The notes under the pieces: model-generated
What the model was told of the DNA's origin: nothing
What the model saw: only the letters and a program-made list of their open reading frames with translations
Database searches by the model: none
From: GCA-2698665 sp047611265
GTDB lineage: Bacteria > Pseudomonadota > Gammaproteobacteria > GCA-002705445 > GCA-002716945
Direction: 5' to 3'
DNA: 64,000 nt
NCBI GenBank assembly: GCA_047611265.1
Contig: JBLFWM010000003.1
Span: 46,807-110,806 of the forward strand
Shown here: positions 42,703-51,050 of the stretch, piece after piece
How positions within the stretch are numbered: the first letter of the stretch is position 1
How the letters are laid out: each line of letters opens with the position of its first letter
Position numbers and translations under genes: made by a program

Positions 42703-42936
42703 ATGCGTTTGTCTGAAGTAATTTGGAAATGTAGAAAAGGTATTAGAGAAGTTGATATTTTATTATCACGTTACACTGAAAAATTTTATCCGGGACTTTC
42801 TGAAGAAGATAAAAAAATTTATGTAGAGTTTATCGATCAAGATACTTACGATATTCTAGATGTTCTCGTCAATGACAAAAAACCTACAAATAAAAAATTC
42901 CTAAAGATAGTTGAAGCCTTAAAATCATTTAACTAG
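42703..42936 (+). CDS. sdhE: FAD assembly factor SdhE
   Basis: Promotes covalent flavinylation of SdhA. The 77-residue helical protein has the family N-terminus W-K-C-R-K-G-I-R-E-V-D, matching W-A-C-R-R-G-M-R-E-L-D in E. coli, but the Arg of the R-G-x-x-E motif is Lys here; the Gly and Glu are kept. The L-S-E-E-D-K motif and C-terminal L-V-N-D-K-K-P also fit. Its place 2 bases after sdhB, in the operon of its substrate, differs from E. coli, where it is paired with ygfX. Confidence 0.9.
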   Translation: MRLSEVIWKCRKGIREVDILLSRYTEKFYPGLSEEDKKIYVEFIDQDTYDILDVLVNDKKPTNKKFLKIVEALKSFN

Positions 42937-42948
42937 TATTATTAAGTT

Positions 42949-43692
42949 ATGAAAACCAAAAGAGTACGACTAGGAGTTAATCTTGATCATATTGCGTTCA
43001 TCAAGAAATCTAGAGATACGTTATATCCGAGTCTAGCGGATGCTGTAAAAATTACAGAAGATGCTGGTGCTGATTTAATAACTATTCACTTAAGAGAAGA
43101 TAGGCGTCATATACAAGATTCTGATGCGTTTGAAGTTCGTGAATGCGCTAAAGTGTTAAATTTTGAAATGGCTCATACCTCAGAAATGATAGATTTTGCT
43201 CTTAAACTTAAACCGGATTTTTGTTGTATAGTGCCAGAAAAAAGAGAAGAAAAAACTACAGAGGGTGGGTTAAACCTTAAAAGTCTCAAGGCTCTTGATT
43301 TAGATTTATTTAAAATCAATATTAGTAGACTCAGGGAAGCTGGCATTAAAACTTCATTATTTATTGATCCAAATAAAGAGTCAGTTGAATTATCTAAAGA
43401 ATTAGGCGCTGAGTTAATAGAGTTGCATACAGGTCATTATGCAAATAAATTTAATTCCATAGATGAGTTCGATGCTCTTAGCGATCTATCCACGGCTGCT
43501 AATTATGCTCATGATCTTGGCTTATTAGTGAATGCTGGTCATGGGTTGAATTGTGAGAATTTAGCTCAAATATGTGAAATACCTCATATTCAAGAATTAA
43601 ATATTGGTCACTCAATCATCTCTCAAGCTGTTTTTACAGGTTTAAATGATGCAATCGAAAAAATCATAAGTATAATAAACAACTGTGATTAA
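42949..43692 (+). CDS. pdxJ: Pyridoxine 5'-phosphate synthase
   Basis: Last step of the DXP-dependent vitamin B6 pathway. The 247-residue TIM barrel has L-G-V-N-L-D-H-I-A, D-L-I-T-I-H-L-R-E-D-R-R-H-I, C-C-I-V-P-E-K-R-E-E, S-L-F-I-D-P and N-A-G-H-G-L-N. Its stop overlaps acpS, the same pdxJ-acpS pair as in E. coli. PLP is the cofactor of CysM and the GnnB-like aminotransferase. Confidence 0.96.
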   Translation: MKTKRVRLGVNLDHIAFIKKSRDTLYPSLADAVKITEDAGADLITIHLREDRRHIQDSDAFEVRECAKVLNFEMAHTSEMIDFALKLKPDFCCIVPEKREEKTTEGGLNLKSLKALDLDLFKINISRLREAGIKTSLFIDPNKESVELSKELGAELIELHTGHYANKFNSIDEFDALSDLSTAANYAHDLGLLVNAGHGLNCENLAQICEIPHIQELNIGHSIISQAVFTGLNDAIEKIISIINNCD

Positions 43693-44062
43693 AGGTATAG
43701 GCATAGATTTGATTGATAATTCCAGAATCCAGGTTCTGCATGAAAAATATGGTCAAGTTTTTGCAAAAAAAATATTATCTGAAGCTGAAATGATAGAGTT
43801 TAAGAAATCTAGAACCCCTGTTAGTTATTTGGCAAAACATTTTGCATCTAAAGAAGCTCTTTCTAAAGCCCTTGGGACAGGTTTGTATAGAAGAGGAATT
43901 TCCCCGTCTAAACTAACTGTAGATCATGATGACGTAGGAAAGCCTTTCTTTATAAAAAATGATAGTCTGCTTGAGGTGTTGAGGTCTATTTCTGCATCCA
44001 ATATATTTCTATCAATATCTGACACAAATAGTCATTCAACTGCCATGGTTTTGGTTGAATAG
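43685..44062 (+). CDS. acpS: Holo-[acyl-carrier-protein] synthase
   Basis: Transfers phosphopantetheine from CoA to apo-ACP. The 125 residues show the Mg site G-I-G-I-D-L-I-D, A-K-H-F-A-S-K-E-A-L-S-K-A-L-G, and the C-terminal beta strand L-S-I-S-D-T-N-S-H-S-T-A. The start is GTG, overlapping pdxJ by 8 bases. Length normal (E. coli 126). Confidence 0.95.
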   Translation: MIKGIGIDLIDNSRIQVLHEKYGQVFAKKILSEAEMIEFKKSRTPVSYLAKHFASKEALSKALGTGLYRRGISPSKLTVDHDDVGKPFFIKNDSLLEVLRSISASNIFLSISDTNSHSTAMVLVE

Positions 44063-44072
44063 AATGAATTTT

Positions 44073-44936
44073 ATGAATATTCAAGAAACAATAGGAAACA
44101 CACCGTTAATACAAATACCTGTAGAATCTCAAACTAGTATCGTATTAGCTAAATGCGAAGGTAATAACCCTGGCGGCTCAATTAAAGACAGGGCGGCTCT
44201 TAAAATGATCAATGATGCTGAAGAAAGAGGCCAAATTAAGAAAGGTGATACGCTAATTGAGGCCACTAGCGGCAATACAGGCATTGCTCTATCAATGGTT
44301 GCCTCGATCAAAGGTTACAGAATTATAATTATAATGCCCGAAACTGTTTCGTCAGAAAGAATTAAAACAATGAAGGTATATGGGGCAGAAGTGATACTTG
44401 TGTCAAAAGAAGAAGACATGGAAGGAGCAAGAGATCTTGCTGCTAAAATGAGTATAGCAGGAGAGGGTTTAGTTCTAGACCAATTTGCCAACCCTTCTAA
44501 CTATATGGCTCATTTTGAGACCACTGGGCCAGAGATTTGGGAACAAACAGGTGGTAAGATTACTCACTTTGTCTCAGCAATGGGGACAACAGGAACAATC
44601 ACTGGAGTCTCAATGTTTCTTAAGTCAAAAAATAAAGATATTAGAATCATAGGTGTGCAGCCAGAAGATGGTTCTAAAATACCCGGAATTAGAAGGTGGA
44701 GTCAAGGCTATGAGCCAGAGATAAGAAAGAATGCTATTATTGATGAAATTATTGATATAAATCAAATAGATGCAGAGAATACTTCAAAAGAATTAGCGGA
44801 AAAAAATGGAATATTTTGTGGTGTTTCTGCTGCAGCAAACATTAATATCTCTCGTACGATTGCTAACGGTACAAGTAACGCAAAAGTGGTAACTATATTA
44901 TGCGATAGAGGAGATAGATATCTCTCAAAACTCTAG
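44073..44936 (+). CDS. cysM: Cysteine synthase (CysM type)
   Basis: PLP enzyme that makes cysteine from O-acetylserine and sulfide or thiosulfate. The 287 residues show I-G-N-T-P-L near the start, the PLP-lysine block N-P-G-G-S-I-K-D-R-A-A, T-S-G-N-T-G-I-A-L, and the G-T-T-G-T loop. CysM rather than CysK is suggested by overall sequence (V-Q-P-E-D-G-S-K-I-P-G-I-R-R-W). ATG 44073 matches the family N-terminus; ATG 44064 and TTG 44055 are in-frame alternatives, and none has a clear Shine-Dalgarno. It ends 8 bases before the converging mltD. Confidence 0.92.
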   Translation: MNIQETIGNTPLIQIPVESQTSIVLAKCEGNNPGGSIKDRAALKMINDAEERGQIKKGDTLIEATSGNTGIALSMVASIKGYRIIIIMPETVSSERIKTMKVYGAEVILVSKEEDMEGARDLAAKMSIAGEGLVLDQFANPSNYMAHFETTGPEIWEQTGGKITHFVSAMGTTGTITGVSMFLKSKNKDIRIIGVQPEDGSKIPGIRRWSQGYEPEIRKNAIIDEIIDINQIDAENTSKELAEKNGIFCGVSAAANINISRTIANGTSNAKVVTILCDRGDRYLSKL

Positions 44937-44944
44937 AAGTTAGA

Positions 44945-46453
44945 TTATTTAGAGATAATTAAGTTTTTCCCAGCCCTGAGTGATCTTGAGGATTTGATAT
45001 CATTAGTTTTTAGTAAGTCTTTTTTAGAAATATTAAAGCCTGTGCTAATCAAATTAACCGTATCACCTAAGCCCACGACGTACCTGAGCTGAATCTTATC
45101 TGTATCTGACAAGACTGGAGCTTTCATTTTAATTATAATTTTTTGCGATACCTTTAGTTTAGTTTTAATTGTGGCTTTGTTCCATGACAACAATGTTTTT
45201 AGATTAGTGTTATAGTATTTAGCAATTTTATACCAATTGTCATATCTTTTTACAATATGCTTGTATGTTATTGTTTTATCATTAATTAAATAATTATTTC
45301 CAGCTATTGTAACAGTGTTATTATTGTCGGCTACCCCTTCAATAGGGAGTTTAAGTTTATCGCCAATTCTTATCAAACTAGACTTTAGGTTATTCAGCAC
45401 CTTAATTGATTTAATCGAAACATTATAAACTCTAGATATCTTAGAAAGGGAATCTCCTTTAATTACCTTATGTATCTTATTTGTATAAATTATCTTTGAG
45501 AGCTTTGCGAATCTTTTAGTGAAAAGCTTTGCATTTTTATGTGGCAATAGTAGTTTATTTTGCATTTCTGGCAAGAAATACCATCCACTAAAGCCTGGGT
45601 TAAGTTCATGCACAGTTTTTTCATCTAGCCCAGAAAGAACAGATATTGTATAGAAATCAATCGGATAGGATATATTTACGAATCTTGTTGTAGGATTATT
45701 TCCCATCTTAGGGAGCCTAAACCCATACGCGCCAGGATTTGCAATAATATCCCTTAAGGCTATTAACTTAGGAACGTATAATTCAGTCTCTCTTGGTAAA
45801 TTAAGATCCCAGAATGTTTTTTCTCCTATAGTATAATTAGCTTTCCTGATAGATTTTCTTACGTTGCCAGCTCCTGTGTTATAGGAAGCTATAGCTAATA
45901 ACCAGTCTCTCTTGAAATATCTATGCATATCTCCGAGAAAATGTGCTGCCGCTTTCGTTGAACTCAAAACATCTCTTCTTCCATCGTATGACCAGGTTTT
46001 AGATAGTCCGTATTCTCTTGCGGTAGGCGGGATAAATTGCCATATACCAGCGGCTTTTGATGGCGAATAAGCATATGGTTGATAGCCACTTTCAACGATA
46101 GGGAGTAGCGCTAATTCAAGCGGTAAGTTATTTTTTTCTAATTCAGCAATTACATGATGCATAAATGGTCTTGACCTTTCTATTGACCGATATACAAAAG
46201 CTTTATTATTTATAAACCATTCAATTTCTTTGTCAATTCTTGATGAATAGATTGTATCTAGGCAAAACCCACTTCTTAATTTATCCCAGACCTGAGAGTA
46301 TTGCCTCGCGCTTAATTTCTGTGTATTACAGTCAAAACTACCAAAGTTAGCTAGAAGCTGAGGGCGTTTATAACTAATAGATTGGTTACAGCTTGTAATA
46401 AAACACGCACATAATATAATTATGGTAAGATTTTTAACATTTTTTAAAAACAT
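44945..46453 (-). CDS. mltD: Membrane-bound lytic murein transglycosylase D with three LysM domains
   Basis: Lipoprotein enzyme cleaving glycan strands to 1,6-anhydro ends. The 502 residues begin with a lipoprotein signal (lipobox F-I-T-S-C at about 18-22), then an SLT domain with the catalytic Glu in P-I-V-E-S-G-Y, S-P-S-K-A-A-G-I-W-Q-F-I-P and S-Y-N-T-G-A-G-N-V. Three C-terminal LysM repeats follow (about 330-380, 390-440 and 450-500), which bind peptidoglycan. mltD is next to the yafS-rnhA-dnaQ block, here divergent from it; gloB, usually between, is missing. Confidence 0.95.
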   Translation of the reverse strand: MFLKNVKNLTIIILCACFITSCNQSISYKRPQLLANFGSFDCNTQKLSARQYSQVWDKLRSGFCLDTIYSSRIDKEIEWFINNKAFVYRSIERSRPFMHHVIAELEKNNLPLELALLPIVESGYQPYAYSPSKAAGIWQFIPPTAREYGLSKTWSYDGRRDVLSSTKAAAHFLGDMHRYFKRDWLLAIASYNTGAGNVRKSIRKANYTIGEKTFWDLNLPRETELYVPKLIALRDIIANPGAYGFRLPKMGNNPTTRFVNISYPIDFYTISVLSGLDEKTVHELNPGFSGWYFLPEMQNKLLLPHKNAKLFTKRFAKLSKIIYTNKIHKVIKGDSLSKISRVYNVSIKSIKVLNNLKSSLIRIGDKLKLPIEGVADNNNTVTIAGNNYLINDKTITYKHIVKRYDNWYKIAKYYNTNLKTLLSWNKATIKTKLKVSQKIIIKMKAPVLSDTDKIQLRYVVGLGDTVNLISTGFNISKKDLLKTNDIKSSRSLRAGKNLIISK

Positions 46454-46490
46454 AAGCCTTGTTAATAGATTACCAAATATGTGTATTCAT

Positions 46491-46496
46491 TACTAT
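46491..46496 (+). promoter_or_regulatory. Candidate -10 box for the methyltransferase-rnhA-dnaQ genes
   Basis: TACTAT in the 53-base gap between divergent mltD and the methyltransferase gene, 10 bases before the ATG. The expected transcript start is only a few bases upstream of the start codon. No -35 or Shine-Dalgarno recognised. Confidence 0.3.
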
Positions 46497-46506
46497 CCGA
46501 TAATTT

Positions 46507-47235
46507 ATGAAATTAAATACAAATAATTATAAATACAAAGAATTGATTAAATGGTATAGAAAACCAGCTAATTACCATTTTAAAAAAAATTTGAATGATC
46601 AGATTCCAAAAATCAAGAAACATATCTCCGGGAACCATACACTCTATATAGGGTTATCAGAATTTAAGAAAAAATTTGAATCATCTAAACACCTTAGCTT
46701 CATTGCAATAGATGAAATTGGATCGTCAGATAATGTAACTGAGTCTAAAAGATTGCCTTTTGAGGATAATTCTCATGATGTTATTGTTATAATTCACGCA
46801 TTAGACTACACGGAAAATCCATATGAACTAGTACGTGAGATTGATAGAATTGCCACTGATGATGCGAGCGTTTCTTTAGTAGGTTTTAATAAGTTTAGCT
46901 TATGGGGTCTGGTGAAACCTCTAATGAATAAAGAAGTGTCGCCATGGTTTTTAAATTTTCATTCACTTTATAACATCAGGGAATGGTTTAAAGTTTTAGG
47001 TTATGATTCATCATACAGAGACACTAGCGCATTTATACCTATTGTTCCTAAAAGCATATCTAGATACATGTCAAAAATAAGCATACTTCAAAAGATTTTT
47101 GCTTCAAATTTTGGCGGATTATATTTTTTGGTTTTTGATAAGAAAATGATACCTTTAACACCGATTAAATTAAAATTTACTGAAAAATATATGATTTCAT
47201 CTTTCCCAAAATCTAGTCTGAATAGAGTCAAATGA
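46507..47235 (+). CDS. SAM-dependent methyltransferase, YafS-like
   Basis: Class I methyltransferase of 242 residues. The SAM-binding region is diverged (H-T-L-Y-I-G-L-S-E in place of the usual glycine-rich loop), but F-E-D-N-S-H-D-V-I-V-I-I-H-A-L-D-Y fits motif II, with L-V-R-E-I-D-R-I and L-V-G-F-N-K-F-S-L-W-G after it. Directly upstream of rnhA, with which it overlaps 4 bases; this is the place of yafS in E. coli. Substrate unknown; named by synteny and fold only. Confidence 0.78.
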   Translation: MKLNTNNYKYKELIKWYRKPANYHFKKNLNDQIPKIKKHISGNHTLYIGLSEFKKKFESSKHLSFIAIDEIGSSDNVTESKRLPFEDNSHDVIVIIHALDYTENPYELVREIDRIATDDASVSLVGFNKFSLWGLVKPLMNKEVSPWFLNFHSLYNIREWFKVLGYDSSYRDTSAFIPIVPKSISRYMSKISILQKIFASNFGGLYFLVFDKKMIPLTPIKLKFTEKYMISSFPKSSLNRVK

Positions 47236-47684
47236 CTGATATTATAATATACACAGACGGAGCTTGTAGCGGGAACCCCGGGGCAGGAGGATGGGGAGTT
47301 GTAGTTATCAATAATGCTGATATAGAAAAATTTAATGGGTATGAAAAAAATACCACCAATAACAGAATGGAGCTAATGGCTGCAATCCAAGGTATAGCTA
47401 AGCAAAAAATAGGATCAAAAATTATTTTATATACTGATTCAAAATATGTAAAAGATGGTATTAGCGCATGGGTTATAAACTGGAAAAAAAATAATTGGTT
47501 AACTAGTGCAAAAAAACCAGTTAAAAATAAAGATTTATGGGAAAGACTAGATACGTTATGTGAAAGCTATCAGATAGCTTGGAAATGGGTTAGAGCTCAT
47601 CAAGAGGATTTATCAGATGAAACAATGTACAACAATATGGCTGATGAACTAGCTAGAGATGGTATTAAAAAATGGAAAGATTGA
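47232..47684 (+). CDS. rnhA: Ribonuclease HI
   Basis: Degrades the RNA strand of RNA-DNA hybrids. The 150 residues show I-Y-T-D-G-A-C-S-G-N-P-G-A-G-G-W-G, N-R-M-E-L-M-A-A-I, Y-T-D-S-K-Y-V and V-R-A-H, giving the catalytic Asp-Glu-Asp-Asp set. It has an ATGA overlap with the methyltransferase gene and overlaps dnaQ by 13 bases. The window thus carries both type 1 and type 2 RNase H. Confidence 0.97.
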   Translation: MTDIIIYTDGACSGNPGAGGWGVVVINNADIEKFNGYEKNTTNNRMELMAAIQGIAKQKIGSKIILYTDSKYVKDGISAWVINWKKNNWLTSAKKPVKNKDLWERLDTLCESYQIAWKWVRAHQEDLSDETMYNNMADELARDGIKKWKD

Positions 47685-48331
47685 TAGTTTTAGATACAGA
47701 AACAACAGGTCTAGATGTAGATGATGGGCATAAAATTATAGAGATTGGATGCGTAGAAATCATAGACAGAAATATAACAGCTAATTTTTTTCATGAATAT
47801 GTGAACCCAAAAAGACTGATAGAGGAAAAAGCATTTGAGGTCCATGGGATTTCAAATGAGTCTCTAGAAAATAAACCAGTATTTTCTGAAATTATTGATA
47901 AGTTTATGAGTTATATATCTGATTCACCTCTGGTAATTCATAATGCTCCTTTTGATGTTGGTTTTTTGAGAGCTGAGATTGGTTTTTCAGGACAGAACCC
48001 AGACAAGATAAGCATAGAAAGAGAAATACTTGATACGTTGAAGATTGCCAGGAAAACTTTTCCAGGAAAACGTAACTCTCTTGACGCCTTATGCACAAGA
48101 TATTCCGTTGATAATACTGATAGAAATCTACATGGAGCTCTCCTTGATGCGAGATTATTGGCTAAGGTTTACCTCAGGATGACCCAAGGGCAAACTAGTA
48201 TCGAAGGCTTATCACAATCAGTCAATAAATCTGATCAAGATATAATCGATAATGTGCAAAGTAGAAATCAAAGAATAATTCGCGCAACTAGTGAAGAAAC
48301 GGATAGTCATTTAAATTATTTTAAAAAATAA
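47672..48331 (+). CDS. dnaQ: DNA polymerase III epsilon subunit (proofreading exonuclease)
   Basis: 3'-5' exonuclease of the replicase. The 219 residues begin I-V-L-D-T-E-T-T-G-L (ExoI), then I-H-N-A-P-F-D-V-G-F (ExoII) and H-G-A-L-L-D-A-R-L-L-A (ExoIII). The C-terminal region beyond the exonuclease fold should bind DnaE (12100-15570). Overlaps rnhA by 13 bases on the same strand; E. coli has the two genes divergent. One base separates it from the converging smpB stop. Confidence 0.95.
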   Translation: MERLIVLDTETTGLDVDDGHKIIEIGCVEIIDRNITANFFHEYVNPKRLIEEKAFEVHGISNESLENKPVFSEIIDKFMSYISDSPLVIHNAPFDVGFLRAEIGFSGQNPDKISIEREILDTLKIARKTFPGKRNSLDALCTRYSVDNTDRNLHGALLDARLLAKVYLRMTQGQTSIEGLSQSVNKSDQDIIDNVQSRNQRIIRATSEETDSHLNYFKK

Positions 48332-48332
48332 A

Positions 48333-48779
48333 TTATCTATTCTTCAATATTCTGTCTTTGTTTCTTTCCCATTCCCTGTTTTTAATGTCAGCTCTTTTGT
48401 CATGAGCTTGTTTACCTTTAGCAATTGCTATCTCAAGCTTTATGAGAGAATTTTTTGTATACATTTTTGTTGGGACTAAAGTATGGCCGTTTTGTTTAAT
48501 TTCGTTAGATATGCTAATGAGTTCTCTTTTATTAAGCAATAATTTTCTAGAACGACGAGAATTCGCTTTATCGCTTTCTGAGGTAGTTGATAGCACTTTT
48601 AGATGAGCATTTATGAGGTATGCTTCATTATTCTTTATTGTAATATAGCTTTCAGATATCTGGGCATGTCCAGATTTTATGCTTTTTACTTCCCACCCAT
48701 GTAGGCTCAAACCTGCCTCAATTTTTTTTAGGAGTGAGAATTTAAAAGATGCTTTCTTATTGGTGCACAATATATTCAT
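48333..48779 (-). CDS. smpB: SsrA-binding protein SmpB
   Basis: Binds tmRNA and brings it to stalled ribosomes. The 148 residues have the beta-barrel motifs E-A-G-L-S-L-H-G-W-E-V-K-S-I-K-S-G, S-Y-I-T-I-K-N-N-E-A-Y-L-I-N-A-H, and the basic tail G-K-Q-A-H-D-K-R that enters the mRNA channel. No tmRNA gene was seen in the window. Adjacent to the slc6-ratA-ratB-fur genes on the other strand, an extended form of the common smpB/ratAB neighbourhood. Confidence 0.96.
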   Translation of the reverse strand: MNILCTNKKASFKFSLLKKIEAGLSLHGWEVKSIKSGHAQISESYITIKNNEAYLINAHLKVLSTTSESDKANSRRSRKLLLNKRELISISNEIKQNGHTLVPTKMYTKNSLIKLEIAIAKGKQAHDKRADIKNREWERNKDRILKNR

Positions 48780-48839
48780 ATATTTATGACATTATGTATA
48801 ATACTTACTATGTTATCATATATTTATCTGGAGTAAGAT

Positions 48840-50273
48840 ATTATAGTTAATCAAAGACAATCAATACATGGGCAATGGTCTTCGAAAATAATGTTCATTT
48901 TTGCGGCTACTGGATCTGCAGTGGGTTTAGGGAACATATGGAAATTTCCATGGATGGTAAGTGAAAGTGGAGGCGGTGCTTTCGTATTAATTTACATATC
49001 AAGTGTCATTTTAATCGCCTTACCAATTATGATTGCAGAAGTTTTTATTGGAAGACATGGAAAACAGAATCCAGTTGCCAGTCTTAAATACCTTGCAAAG
49101 GAATCAAGCAGTTTTGATGTTACGGAGATTGACGGTAATCTTAATCGTGTCAAAACAAAAAAACAAAAATATTCTAATTCTGACGACTATAGTAATTGGC
49201 AGCTAGTTGGCTGGGGAGGCATTATTGCTGGAATATTGATACTGTCATTCTATAGTGTTATAGCTGGTTGGACCATGTCTTATGTTTTAAAAGCTGGGTC
49301 TGGCGCTTTTAATTTAATTAATCTCGAAGAGTCTAAAGAAATATTTGCTAACCTAGTCTCTGACCCAATAAAATTATTGGGGTGGCATACAGCTTTCATG
49401 TTTTTGACTTGTTATATAGTTGCTAAAGGAGTTAAAGGCGGACTTGAAAAGGCTGTTAAATTTTTAATACCTGGATTATTTTTAATATTAATAGGTTTAG
49501 CATTATATTCAACAACCTTAAGTGGTTTCAGTGATGGTATTAAATATATGTTTGTACCAGAACTATCTAAAATTAATTCAAGTGTGGTTTTAAGCGCCAT
49601 AGGGATGGCATTTTTTTCACTAAGCATTGGCATGGGATCATTAATGATATATGGATCATATTTGTCAGATGATTCTTCAATTGGTGAGGTGACCGCTATA
49701 GTAGCTTTTGCAGACACATCAGTTGCTATATTAGCAGGATTAATTATTTTCCCCATTGTCTTTACTTATAACCTTGATCCGTCTACCGCAGGACCTGGGC
49801 TTATTTTTGAAACATTACCTATTGCGTTTGGGTCGATGCCTGGAGGCAATATTATTGCAACCTTATTTTTTATTTTACTATTCTTTGCGGCTATTACTTC
49901 ATCAATTTCACTCATAGAACCAGCAATTAGTTTTTTAATTGAAAAGTATTCAATGAGTAGAACAGAAGCAAGCATCAGGCTGGGTTTCCTGACATGGTTT
50001 GTAGGACTAGGAACACTATTTTCATTTAACCTAATTTCTGATTATAAGTTATTGGGAATGAATTTCTTTGGTATTTTAGATGGTCTTACTTCAAAAATAA
50101 TGCTGCCGCTTGGTGGTTTATTGATGGCAATATTTACCGGATATATTGTAAAGAAAAAAATTGTAATGGATGAATTAAAATTGAGTCCAATAAAATTTAA
50201 TTTTTGGTTAATACTAATCAGATATATTGCCCCCATTGCGGTAACACTGATATTTGTACATGGGTTGTTTTAA
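48840..50273 (+). CDS. Sodium-dependent neurotransmitter symporter (SLC6/NSS) family transporter, ATT start
   Basis: LeuT-fold Na+ symporter, probably for an amino acid or related small molecule; 477 residues and about 11-12 helices. The N-terminal signature H-G-Q-W-S-S-K followed by A-A-T-G-S-A-V-G-L-G-N-I-W-K-F-P-W is present, but the conserved G-Q-W-S-S part lies upstream of the first in-frame ATG (48891). That frame opens after a TAA at 48834 and contains no ATG, GTG, TTG or CTG before 48891; a Shine-Dalgarno GGAG (48830-48833) stands 6 bases before ATT 48840, the likely start (ATA 48843 is second choice). If translation began at 48891 the first helix would be cut. Substrate cannot be told. 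Confidence 0.88.
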   Translation: MIVNQRQSIHGQWSSKIMFIFAATGSAVGLGNIWKFPWMVSESGGGAFVLIYISSVILIALPIMIAEVFIGRHGKQNPVASLKYLAKESSSFDVTEIDGNLNRVKTKKQKYSNSDDYSNWQLVGWGGIIAGILILSFYSVIAGWTMSYVLKAGSGAFNLINLEESKEIFANLVSDPIKLLGWHTAFMFLTCYIVAKGVKGGLEKAVKFLIPGLFLILIGLALYSTTLSGFSDGIKYMFVPELSKINSSVVLSAIGMAFFSLSIGMGSLMIYGSYLSDDSSIGEVTAIVAFADTSVAILAGLIIFPIVFTYNLDPSTAGPGLIFETLPIAFGSMPGGNIIATLFFILLFFAAITSSISLIEPAISFLIEKYSMSRTEASIRLGFLTWFVGLGTLFSFNLISDYKLLGMNFFGILDGLTSKIMLPLGGLLMAIFTGYIVKKKIVMDELKLSPIKFNFWLILIRYIAPIAVTLIFVHGLF

Positions 50274-50277
50274 GAAT

Positions 50278-50715
50278 ATGAATTATATAAATAAGTCTGA
50301 AGAAATCAATGTTAGTCATGAGTTAATATTTGCGTTGATAAATAATGTTGGGGAATACCATAAGTTCCTTCCTTGGTGTTCTAGTTCTAAAATAATTTCA
50401 GATACTAACAATAAAATGTCTGCTGAAATTGAGATTTCTAAAAACTTTGTCAACTGGAAATTTTCAACAGAAAATACTTATAACCCAAATAAAAAGATAA
50501 ATATTAAATTAATTGATGGCCCCTTTAATCATCTGGAGGGTTATTGGGAATTTACAAAATTAGATAATTATAATACTGCTGTTGAGCTTTATCTAGAGTA
50601 TAGATTTGATAGTAGAATTGTAGAGCTCTCGATAAAACCTATCTTTGCAAAGATAATGTCTTCTATTCTGGACTCCTTTATTTCTGAAGCATTTAAAAGA
50701 AAAGGGGCCGCTTAA
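50278..50715 (+). CDS. ratA: RatA-type START/ubiquinone-binding (COQ10-like) protein
   Basis: Member of the RatA/COQ10 family; RatA is described as blocking 70S ribosome association in E. coli, while COQ10 relatives bind ubiquinone. The 145 residues show the family N-terminus with V-G-E-Y-H-K-F-L-P-W-C, then I-D-G-P-F-N-H-L-E-G-Y-W-E-F, and the C-terminal amphipathic helix. An in-frame upstream start (50254) inside the transporter gene is less likely. It abuts ratB. Confidence 0.93.
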   Translation: MNYINKSEEINVSHELIFALINNVGEYHKFLPWCSSSKIISDTNNKMSAEIEISKNFVNWKFSTENTYNPNKKINIKLIDGPFNHLEGYWEFTKLDNYNTAVELYLEYRFDSRIVELSIKPIFAKIMSSILDSFISEAFKRKGAA

Positions 50716-50988
50716 ATGTTTGATGTTTTGTTTTATTTTGTAGACTCAAACCAGATTAAAAGCAAGATGTTTAGTGTGAATGAAGACTGCACTATTAAGG
50801 ATTTTATTTTAAAAAATAATTTATCCTCTATTTTGCCTGATTTTAATGTCAAGACACATAAAATAGGGGTGTTTGGTAAAATAAAAAACTCTAGCTACAT
50901 AATCAAGAAAAATGATAGGTTAGAGCTATATGAACCAACAACAATGGACCCTAAAACTAGAAGAAAAAATATTGCTATAAACAGATAA
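50716..50988 (+). CDS. ratB: RatB/RnfH family ubiquitin-like protein
   Basis: Small beta-grasp protein (UPF0125), 90 residues, of unknown biochemical role. The C-terminal motif G-V-F-G-K-I, then D-R-L-E-L-Y-E-P-T-T-M-D-P-K and R-R-K are diagnostic. It starts directly after the ratA stop, as in other gammaproteobacteria. bamE, which often follows, is absent; fur comes next. Confidence 0.92.
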   Translation: MFDVLFYFVDSNQIKSKMFSVNEDCTIKDFILKNNLSSILPDFNVKTHKIGVFGKIKNSSYIIKKNDRLELYEPTTMDPKTRRKNIAINR

Positions 50989-51016
50989 TTGTCAGGTTTA
51001 ATACATATATTGTTGT

Positions 51017-51022
51017 TATAAT
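51017..51022 (+). promoter_or_regulatory. Extended -10 promoter of fur
   Basis: TG-T-TATAAT (TG at 51014-51015) in the 62-base gap before fur, the same 9-base string as before lolC. It predicts a leader of about 20 bases. No clear 19-base Fur box was recognised, so autoregulation is not shown. Confidence 0.5.
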
Positions 51023-51050
51023 AAATGTAGATTGAAATTTAAAATAATGA

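Noticed and set aside
50989..51022. TTGTCA as the -35 of the fur promoter
   Set aside because: It is 22 bases from the -10 box, too far for a sigma-70 promoter; the extended -10 alone is the better explanation.
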